From: Candidatus Hebobacteria bacterium
Lineage (GTDB): Bacteria; Armatimonadota; Hebobacteria; Hebobacterales; Hebobacteraceae
Assembly: GCA_029821235.1 (NCBI GenBank)
Contig: JALGTT010000089.1
Location: 1 to 6,830 of the forward strand
Length of the DNA: 6,830 bases
Direction of reading: 5' to 3'
Shown: positions 1 through 4,691 of the stretch, in pieces
How positions within the stretch are numbered: position 1 is the stretch's first letter
Layout: every line of letters begins with the position of its first letter
Program-made: the position numbers and the translations under genes
The notes under the pieces: generated by a model
What the model saw: only the letters and a program-made list of their open reading frames with translations
Database searches by the model: none
What the model was told of the DNA's origin: nothing

Positions 1-653
1 CCGTTGCGCTTGTCCGTGATGGTGAAGGCCGCGGTGCCGGTGTCGAACACCACGTCCAGGGCATCGTTTCCAAAGGCAATCTCCTGGTCGGGGCCGCGGA
101 TATCAATGATGTTGCCCTGTTTCTCCAGGGACACGTCATCGTACCACGCGGTGCAAGCGCCCCACCCCTCCAGGCGCAGGGTGATTTCCTCACATCCCTG
201 GGGGATCACGAAATGGGTCAACACCTGCCCCCAGTCCTGATCTCCGTTTGCGCTCGCCTGCCCGAAGATCCACTCCATCACCTCGCCGTCGCCATCCCGC
301 AGCACCACGCTGACGCTGGCCTGGCCATCGTCCATGCCCTCGACCTTGATCCAGGCGGAGATCTCGAAGATGTCTCCTCTGGACACCGGGATGGGGTCCG
401 CCTGGTTCAGGCACCAGTCCTCGGCCCCGGTGTGGGTCACCTGGAGGCAGTAGCCGCCGGTGAGCCCCGGCGATACCCGCTCCAGGGTCAGCGCGTCCGG
501 GTCCCGCGACCAGGAACTGCCCCAGCCGACGGAGAGGTCGTCCTCGAAGCCTGGGTTTGCGACCAGGTTCTGTGCCTGGGCGCTCGTCGGCGCCCACAGA
601 GTCCCTGCCAGCAACACCAGCGCCGCCGCCAACACCGCCCTCGACAACCGCAT
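1..653 (-). CDS. Secreted protein with N-terminal carbohydrate-binding-type domain (partial, 3' end beyond left edge)
   Basis: About 217 codons stay open from an ATG at 653-651 to the window edge. AGGAGG (complement of 662-667) sits 8 bases upstream, which decides the start. Residues 1-27 form a classical Sec signal peptide: Arg-2 and Arg-5, a hydrophobic core (VLAAALVLLAG), then a probable signal peptidase I site after AQA-27. The mature protein opens with NLVANPGFE, the usual first strand of CBM4/9-like or galactose-binding-like beta-sandwich modules. It continues with strand motifs such as FEISAWIKVEG and ends the module at AWYDDVSLEK. Four cysteines in the module could form disulfides. 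The last ~35 residues (DALDVVFDTGTAAFTITDKR) look like the start of a second beta-rich domain, as found at the front of some glycoside-hydrolase-associated proteins. The catalytic part, if any, is outside the window. Likely role: binding or degrading extracellular polysaccharide; the substrate cannot be inferred. It is the only minus-strand gene, transcribed away from the lar operon. Confidence 0.85.
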   Translation of the reverse strand, partial: MRLSRAVLAAALVLLAGTLWAPTSAQAQNLVANPGFEDDLSVGWGSSWSRDPDALTLERVSPGLTGGYCLQVTHTGAEDWCLNQADPIPVSRGDIFEISAWIKVEGMDDGQASVSVVLRDGDGEVMEWIFGQASANGDQDWGQVLTHFVIPQGCEEITLRLEGWGACTAWYDDVSLEKQGNIIDIRGPDQEIAFGNDALDVVFDTGTAAFTITDKRN

Positions 654-661
654 CCTCGCTG

Positions 662-667
662 CCTCCT
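662..667 (-). promoter_or_regulatory. Ribosome-binding site of the secreted protein
   Basis: AGGAGG on the minus strand, 8 bases before the ATG at 653. It is a full Shine-Dalgarno core and fixes the start that places the signal peptide at the exact N-terminus. Confidence 0.75.
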
Positions 668-695
668 GCCGCCCCCTCCATTACTATCCATCTTT

Positions 696-723
696 TTGAC
701 GCGCATTCCTCCCCAAATAGCGC
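696..723 (+). promoter_or_regulatory. Weak candidate promoter for the epimerase-lar operon
   Basis: TTGACG (696-701) matches the sigma-70 -35 box at five of six positions. After a 16-base spacer comes TAGCGC (718-723), a poor -10 box. The spacer end (AAATAG) is one of the few A/T-rich patches in the divergent intergenic region. It lies about 130 bases before the epimerase start, which would leave a leader carrying the inverted repeat at 821-841. Only the -35 element is convincing. Confidence 0.2.
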
Positions 724-820
724 GGCCGGTCGGTGTGCCCACAGTTCCCCCTCTGTCCCTCTTCCCGCGCAGGACGCGGCGGGCCGGTTGTCGAAGCGAA
801 AAGCGCGACCGAGCGCCCGA

Positions 821-841
821 AATCCGGGCCCGGGCCGGATT
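821..841. repeat. Inverted repeat in the leader, abutting the epimerase ribosome-binding site
   Basis: Perfect 7-base arms AATCCGG (821-827) and CCGGATT (835-841) flank a 7-base G+C-only spacer. The right arm ends exactly where the Shine-Dalgarno sequence GGGAGAG (842-848) begins. As RNA this makes a stable hairpin touching the ribosome-binding site; as DNA it could be an operator. There is no U-tract, so it is not a normal intrinsic terminator. The structure is seen directly; a regulatory role is inferred. Confidence 0.4.
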
Positions 842-854
842 GGGAGAGACAGCA

Positions 855-1455
855 ATGGCACGACACCGCATCTTCGCCTCCATCATGGCGGCGGACTATG
901 CCCGCCTCGCAGACGAGGTGGCGGAGGCCGCCGCGGCGGGTGTGGACGGCTTTCACTTCGACATCATGGACGGCAACTTCGTCCCCAACATCACCTTCGG
1001 GCCGGACCTGGTGCGGGCGCTGCGCCCGCTCACGGACCTCCCCTTCGACGCCCACCTGATGGTGGTGGACACCGATCTCCTGATTCCGCTGATGGTGGAG
1101 GCGGGGGTGAACCGCCTCTCCATCCACCCGGAGGTGGGCGGCCACCTTCAGCGGTCGCTCACGCGCATCCGCGAACTGGGCGCGCAGCCGGGGGTGGCGC
1201 TGAATCCCTCCACTCAACCCGGGCTTCTCGGGGCAGGAGTTCATTCCCGCCTCTCTCCGCAAGGCGGCGGTTCTGGCGGACCTGATCTCCGGCTCCGGCA
1301 GGGACATCTCCATCATGGTGGACGGGGCGGTCACACCCGAGATCGCCGCGAAGCTGGCCAGGCAGGGCGCGCGGGACTTCGTCACCGGCTCGCCTCTCTT
1401 TGCCCATCGCCCGCTCGCCGCCCGCATCCAGCAGTACCGGGAGGCCCTGGCGTGA
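855..1455 (+). pseudogene. rpe: Ribulose-phosphate 3-epimerase family gene with internal deletion and frameshift
   Basis: Intact enzymes interconvert D-ribulose 5-phosphate and D-xylulose 5-phosphate (pentose phosphate pathway) on a (beta/alpha)8 barrel. The start is ATG 855, behind GGGAGAG at 842-848. The first 120 codons (855-1214) are good family sequence: ASIMAADYARL, then HFDIMDGNFVPN (His34, Asp36, Met38), AHLMV (His67, Met69) and ALNPST. Family members continue with about 20 more residues, including the Met of the (L)LMSV strand, before NPGFGGQ. Here ALNPST is followed after a single C by AACCCGGGC in the +1 frame. That frame reads NPGFSGQEFIPASLRK, IMVDGAVTPE and FVTGSPLFAH and stops at TGA 1453-1455. 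The two pieces (120 and 79 residues) plus 20 missing make about 219, the normal family length, so about 59 bases are absent. A functional enzyme is not expected. Either this is a real mutation or a sequencing/assembly deletion. The stop overlaps the larB start by 4 bases, placing it first in the lar operon. Confidence 0.88.
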
Positions 1456-2243
1456 GCCCCGCTCGCAGCGCCTCCGGCGCACGGCTCGAAAATCAGGTCG
1501 CCCGGCTGTTGCGGCAGGTCCGGGAAGGGAAGGTCTCCATTGCCGACGCGGTGGAGCGCCTGCGCTCGCTGCCGTTCGAGGACCTGGGCTTCGCCAAGGT
1601 GGACCACCACCGCGCGCTTCGCACCGGATTCCCGGAGGTCATCTACTGCTCTGGAAAAACCCCGGAACAGGTCGTCGCCATCGCCCAGCGCATCCGGGCG
1701 CGCGGGCACATCGTGCTCGCCACCCGGTGCTCGGAGGCGGTCTGCGAGGCCCTCTCCGAGGCATTCCCGGAGGCGGCCCACCACCACCAGGCCCGCATCA
1801 CCGTGGTGGGAAAGCCGCGAAGGCCCTCCCCCCGCGCGAAGCCCGTCGCGGTGCTCACCGCGGGCACTGCGGACGTGCCGGTGGCGGAGGAGGCGGCGGT
1901 GACTGCGGAGACCCTGGGGTGCCGGGTGGAGCGCGTCTACGACGTCGGGGTGGCAGGGCTCCATCGGCTGCTGGGCCACCTGGACCTGCTCAACCGGGCG
2001 CGCGTGATCGTGGTGGTGGCGGGAATGGAGGGCGCGCTCCCCAGCGTGGTGGGCGGCCTGGTCTCGGTGCCGGTGATCGCGGTGCCCACCTCGGTGGGAT
2101 ATGGGGCGAGTTTTGAGGGGCTCTCCGCGCTCCTCACCATGCTCAACTCGTGCGCCGCGGGCATCGCGGTGGTGAACATTGACAATGGCTTCGGGGCCGG
2201 GTACTTTGCGGCCCTGCTGATGCGAAAGGACCGCGCCAGGTGA
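1452..2243 (+). CDS. larB: LarB, pyridinium-3,5-biscarboxylic acid mononucleotide synthase (NPN cofactor biosynthesis)
   Basis: LarB carboxylates the pyridinium ring of nicotinic acid adenine dinucleotide and cleaves the phosphoanhydride (releasing AMP), the first step to the nickel-pincer nucleotide cofactor of LarA-type racemases. The 263-residue product has the family layout. The N-terminal part carries DHHRALRTGFPEVIY and SGKTPEQ (residues 51-73). The PurE/AIR-carboxylase-like domain runs from about residue 132: LTAGTADVPVAEEA, YDVGVAGLHRLL (163 on), AGMEGALPSVVGGL (190 on) and VNIDNGFGAG near the end. Cys234 in MLNSC matches the cysteine reported to bind the NaAD ring in Lactiplantibacillus LarB. 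The start is GTG 1452, with GGGAGG (1439-1444) 7 bases upstream and GTGA overlap with the epimerase stop. The frame has no stop upstream for over 1.2 kb and is shared with the N-terminal half of the broken epimerase, so a longer fused call is an artefact or a mutational consequence. It overlaps larC by 4 bases. Confidence 0.93.
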   Translation: MSPARSASGARLENQVARLLRQVREGKVSIADAVERLRSLPFEDLGFAKVDHHRALRTGFPEVIYCSGKTPEQVVAIAQRIRARGHIVLATRCSEAVCEALSEAFPEAAHHHQARITVVGKPRRPSPRAKPVAVLTAGTADVPVAEEAAVTAETLGCRVERVYDVGVAGLHRLLGHLDLLNRARVIVVVAGMEGALPSVVGGLVSVPVIAVPTSVGYGASFEGLSALLTMLNSCAAGIAVVNIDNGFGAGYFAALLMRKDRAR

Positions 2244-3424
2244 TTGCCTATCTCGACTGCTTCTCCGGCATCTCCGGGGACATGCTGCTGGGCGCGCTGG
2301 TGGACGCGGGGCTGTCCTTGGATGACCTGCGATCCGATCTCGCGCGGCTGCCGGTTTCCGGCTACGAGGTGCGCGCCGAGCGCGTCACCAAGGGGAGCAT
2401 CGCCGGCACCCAGGTGACGGTGGAGGTGACGGAGCAGCAGTCCCACCGCGGGCTCGACGATATTCTCCGCATCATCGGCGAGAGCGGACTGCCCGCGCAG
2501 GTGACGCAGTCCGCAGAGCGCGTGTTCACCCGGCTTGCCGAGGCGGAGGCGGCCGTCCACAACCAGCCGGTGGAGGAGATCCACTTCCACGAGGTGGGCG
2601 CGGTGGACGCGATCGTGGATGTGGTCGGCGCGTGCGCGGGGCTGCACCGGCTGGGGGTCGAGGAGGTCTATGCCTCTCCTCTGCCGCTGGGCGGCGGCTG
2701 GGTGAAGGCCGCGCACGGGATGCTGCCCGTGCCCGCGCCGGCGACGGCCGAGCTGGTGAAGGGCATCCCCACCTATGGCGGGCCGGTGGAGGCGGAATTG
2801 GTCACTCCCACGGGTGCCGCCATCATCACCACCCTGTGCCGGCAGTTCGGCCCCATGCCGCCCATGATCGTCTCCCGGATCGGCTGGGGAGCAGGGGTGC
2901 GCAACCTCGCCCACCCGAATCTGCTCCGCCTCTTCCTGGGGGAGCCGGAGAAGCGTGTCCGCGACCAGCGCCTCTCCCTCATCCAGACCAACCTCGACGA
3001 CATGAACCCCGAACTGTTCGAGCACCTGCTCGACCGGCTGTTGGAGGCGGGCGCGCTCGATGTGTTCTACACCCCCATCGTCATGAAGAAGTCCCGCCCC
3101 GCCACCCTGGTCTCCGTGCTCGCCGACCCGGGGAAGGTGGACGCGCTCTCCGCCATCCTCTTTCGGGAGACCACCGCCCTCGGCCTGCGGGTGCACGAGG
3201 TCAGCCGACGCTGCCTCGACCGCCGCTGGACCGAGGTGGACACCCCTTATGGCCGGGTGAGGGTGAAATTGGGCCTGCTGGGGAGCGAGACCGTAACGCT
3301 TGCGCCTGAGTACGAGGACTGCCGCCGCCTCGCGCGGGAGCGCGGCGTCCCGCTGAAGGCGGTCTACGAGGCGGCCCAGGCGGCCGCCCGGGACGCGAAC
3401 CAGGAAGGGGGAAGAGAACCATGA
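2240..3424 (+). CDS. larC: LarC, nickel-inserting cyclometallase (NPN cofactor biosynthesis)
   Basis: LarC (DUF111 family) performs the CTP-dependent last step of NPN synthesis, inserting nickel into pyridinium-3,5-bisthiocarboxylic acid mononucleotide. The 394-residue product is full length and unbroken. It starts with AYLDCFSGISGDMLLGALVDAG (residues 3-24), then HFHEVGAVDAIVDVVG (115-130), LPLGGGWVKAAHGMLPVPAPAT and ELVTPTGAAI. The C-terminal portion has IQTNLDDMNPE (248-258) and YTPIVMKKSRP, the region supplied by the separate LarC2 reading frame in Lactiplantibacillus plantarum, where LarC1/LarC2 are joined by programmed frameshifting. No such arrangement is needed here. The start is GTG 2240, overlapping the larB stop as GTGA; no other start keeps the conserved N-terminus. 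The stop overlaps the next ATG by 4 bases (ATGA). LarE, the sulfur donor for the middle step, is absent from the window. Confidence 0.95.
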   Translation: MIAYLDCFSGISGDMLLGALVDAGLSLDDLRSDLARLPVSGYEVRAERVTKGSIAGTQVTVEVTEQQSHRGLDDILRIIGESGLPAQVTQSAERVFTRLAEAEAAVHNQPVEEIHFHEVGAVDAIVDVVGACAGLHRLGVEEVYASPLPLGGGWVKAAHGMLPVPAPATAELVKGIPTYGGPVEAELVTPTGAAIITTLCRQFGPMPPMIVSRIGWGAGVRNLAHPNLLRLFLGEPEKRVRDQRLSLIQTNLDDMNPELFEHLLDRLLEAGALDVFYTPIVMKKSRPATLVSVLADPGKVDALSAILFRETTALGLRVHEVSRRCLDRRWTEVDTPYGRVRVKLGLLGSETVTLAPEYEDCRRLARERGVPLKAVYEAAQAAARDANQEGGREP

Positions 3425-3861
3425 AGATGCGGCTCGCCCTGCTGATCGTGGCCGTTGCGCTGGTTGCCGTGATATGGGCGATGCTCAGGTTCCCGTCGGT
3501 CAAGCCCGCCCCCAAACCTCCGCCGCCCAAGCCCCCGGCCGCCTCCCCGCGCGAAGTGGTCCACGACTACCTGACCGCTTTGGAGCAGAAGGACTACGCC
3601 GCGGCCTATGCGCTGCTCTCCCGGGAGTCGAAGGAAGTGCATTCCCGCGCCGAGTTCGGCGCCCTCGCCGACAAATACGCGGCCCCCAGCCTGGATGCGG
3701 CCGCCGGTGTGGAGCAGGCCGTGGAGGAGGGGAGGATGGTGGTGATGGTGCCCATGATCGAGGACCCGGCCACCTCTTCCTTCACGCTTGTCAAGGAAGA
3801 AGGCGAATGGCGTATCCTCTTCCGGAACGAGGACGGGTCTCCCTGGTTCCCCTATCCGTAG
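3421..3861 (+). CDS. Small membrane-anchored protein with NTF2-like/DUF4878-type extracytoplasmic domain, function unknown
   Basis: The 146-residue protein has one N-terminal hydrophobic segment (about residues 5-22, behind Lys2 and Arg4), best read as a signal anchor because no lipobox cysteine or clear AxA cleavage site follows. Next is a proline/lysine-rich linker (25-43, including KPPPPKPP), typical of a spacer crossing the envelope. From about residue 43, PREVVHDYLTALEQKDYAAAYALLS matches the opening helices of NTF2-like proteins of the DUF4878 kind, and the C-terminus (FTLVKEEGEWRI) matches their last strands. Such domains are non-catalytic or ligand-binding in most annotated cases. The ATG overlaps the larC stop (ATGA), and a purine-rich AGGAAGGGGG (3402-3411) supplies the ribosome-binding site, so it is co-translated with larC. 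That suggests, but does not show, a link to the lar genes. The family assignment is by pattern only. Confidence 0.8.
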   Translation: MKMRLALLIVAVALVAVIWAMLRFPSVKPAPKPPPPKPPAASPREVVHDYLTALEQKDYAAAYALLSRESKEVHSRAEFGALADKYAAPSLDAAAGVEQAVEEGRMVVMVPMIEDPATSSFTLVKEEGEWRILFRNEDGSPWFPYP

Positions 3862-3907
3862 GCGCGGCCGCGCGTGTTTCGAATCGCGGCAGGAATCCCG
3901 GCCGCGC
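3862..3907. repeat. G+C palindrome and distal copy after the lar operon
   Basis: A perfect 12-base palindrome GCGCGGCCGCGC (3862-3873) starts directly after the stop codon of the preceding gene. Its half CGGCCGCGC recurs at 3899-3907 and could pair with 3862-3870 around a 28-base loop. No T-run follows, so it is not a standard intrinsic terminator, though it may slow polymerase or protect the operon's 3' end. Such motifs arise easily in G+C-rich DNA. Confidence 0.25.
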
Positions 3908-3947
3908 AGCCGGAAGGTCTTGAACACACTGCCCCCGGGCGGCCCTC

Positions 3948-3967
3948 TTGTCCACAGGTTGTCAACA
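3948..3967 (+). promoter_or_regulatory. Tandem DnaA-box-like pair upstream of rplI-dnaB
   Basis: TTGTCCACA (3948-3956) is the DnaA box preferred in G+C-rich genomes such as Streptomyces, and is one base from the Escherichia coli consensus TTATCCACA. Two bases later TTGTCAACA (3959-3967) repeats it with one mismatch in the same orientation. Starts are 11 bases apart, about one helical turn, so both sites face the same side of the DNA. No other exact box was found by eye in the window. The site sits about 110-130 bases before rplI and the downstream replicative helicase gene. The motif is seen; DnaA binding is inferred. Confidence 0.5.
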
Positions 3968-3986
3968 GTAATCGTTCGATTGCTGT
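3965..3986. repeat. 22-bp imperfect palindrome, candidate operator upstream of rplI
   Basis: Arms ACAGTAATCG (3965-3974) and CGATTGCTGT (3977-3986) are inverted repeats with one mismatch (T/G, a wobble pair in RNA) and a 2-base TT centre. The left arm overlaps the last three bases of the second DnaA-like box. The element is much richer in A/T than its surroundings and is the only such patch in the 215-base gap, so the rplI promoter probably lies around it, although no convincing -35/-10 pair was found. The shape suits a dimeric repressor site better than a terminator. Confidence 0.4.
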
Positions 3987-4064
3987 CTATTCTGCCGGCC
4001 GAGGACGGCGAGGAGAGCGGCGCGGGCGCGGCGAACTAGGACACCCGCTCGGCGCGGTCCGAGT

Positions 4065-4070
4065 GGAGGG
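4065..4070 (+). promoter_or_regulatory. Ribosome-binding site of rplI
   Basis: GGAGGG lies 6 bases before ATG 4077, a strong site for an abundant ribosomal protein. It fixes the start that gives the invariant bL9 N-terminus. Confidence 0.75.
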
Positions 4071-4076
4071 AAAGCA

Positions 4077-4556
4077 ATGAAGGTCATTCTGTTGCAGGAC
4101 GTTCACGGGGTGGGAGAAGCCGGCGCGGTGGCCGAGGTGGCCGACGGGTATGCCAACAACTTCCTGTTGCCGCGCAAACTCGCCATCCCCGCGACGCCGG
4201 GAAACTTGAAGAACCTGGAGCAGCACCGGGCCACCATCAGACGCAAGCAGGCAACCGAGATGCGCAACGCGCAGGCGATAGCGGAGCAGATCTCGACCAT
4301 CACCCTGCGTATGAAGGCGAAGGCGGGGGAGGCGGGACGTCTGTACGGGTCCATCACCAATGCCATGATCGCGGACGCGCTCGCCTCCGAGCACGGCCTG
4401 GAGGTGGATCGTCGGTCCATCTCCCTGCCCCATCCCATCAGAATGCTCGGCGAGCACGAGGTGGAGATCCACCTTCATCGGGAGGTGAATGCGACCCTGA
4501 AGCTGGAGGTGGAACCGGAGGGTGGAGAGCCGGAGAGCGGGGAGCCGGAGTCGTAG
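4077..4556 (+). CDS. rplI: Large ribosomal subunit protein bL9
   Basis: bL9 binds domain V of 23S rRNA near the L1 stalk and helps maintain reading frame. The 159-residue product begins with the family signature: MKVILLQDVHGVGEAGAVAEVADGYANNFLLPRKLAI (read as two adjoining parts), where the GYANNFLLP segment is the rRNA-binding loop. A long connecting helix follows (about residues 42-80, ATIRRKQATEMRNAQAIAEQ). The C-terminal domain has AGRLYGSITNAMIADAL and a strand ending VEIHLHREVNATLKLEV. The last ~13 residues are an acidic extension with GEPES twice, encoded by adjacent 15-base repeats (4524-4538, 4539-4553). The usual length is about 150, so the tail explains the excess. In many bacteria the order is rpsF-ssb-rpsR-rplI-dnaB; here only rplI-dnaB remains together and the lar operon lies upstream. 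Confidence 0.97.
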   Translation: MKVILLQDVHGVGEAGAVAEVADGYANNFLLPRKLAIPATPGNLKNLEQHRATIRRKQATEMRNAQAIAEQISTITLRMKAKAGEAGRLYGSITNAMIADALASEHGLEVDRRSISLPHPIRMLGEHEVEIHLHREVNATLKLEVEPEGGEPESGEPES

Positions 4557-4691
4557 CAGCCTGCCGGAAGTGCGGAGGGGATATGCAGAGGCGGAGCCTG
4601 GACGGCCGTTCACGGGGCGGAGGGATTCCCTTGTGCACGCCCCTGGATGGGCCCCGGCCCTGCCCCTAGGGTCGGCAAGGAGAGGAAGGCG
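4557..4691 (+). other. rplI-dnaB spacer with possible leader structure
   Basis: This 135-base gap contains a small stem AGGG/CCCT (4621-4624 with 4628-4631) nested inside GGGGCG (4614-4619) and CGCCCC (4638-4643), and a CCCTAGGG palindrome (4664-4671). No T-run follows any of them, so rplI and dnaB are probably still co-transcribed. A 28-codon frame (4583-4669) is preceded by GGAGGGG but resembles no known protein. No promoter was recognised. Confidence 0.3.

Noticed and set aside
190..886. Minus-strand frames starting at 861 or 886
   Set aside because: They run in other frames over the secreted protein gene, whose own frame has a signal peptide, ribosome-binding site and CBM-like motifs.
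1200..1455. Programmed ribosomal frameshift in the epimerase gene
   Set aside because: A slip would restore the frame but not the ~20 missing conserved residues, and no slippery heptamer is seen at 1200-1220.
213..2243. A single 676-residue plus-strand reading frame
   Set aside because: Positions 213-854 are antisense to the secreted protein and then intergenic; 1215-1451 is out of frame for the epimerase. It is a composite of unrelated segments held open by high G+C.
684..3196. Long minus-strand frames at 684-1979 and 1937-3196
   Set aside because: They are antisense to the epimerase, larB and larC, whose products are clearly recognisable; the minus-strand peptides are Arg/His/Ala-rich with no family resemblance.
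2240..3424. LarC1/LarC2 programmed frameshift as in Lactiplantibacillus
   Set aside because: The gene is one unbroken frame carrying both N- and C-terminal LarC motifs.
3862..3907. Intrinsic terminator after the lar operon
   Set aside because: The stems are strong but no T-run follows, so it was recorded only as a repeat.
3920..3993. A defined sigma-70 promoter for rplI
   Set aside because: TTGAAC (3920-3925) and TTGTCA (3959-3964) resemble -35 boxes, but no acceptable -10 box lies 16-19 bases downstream of either.
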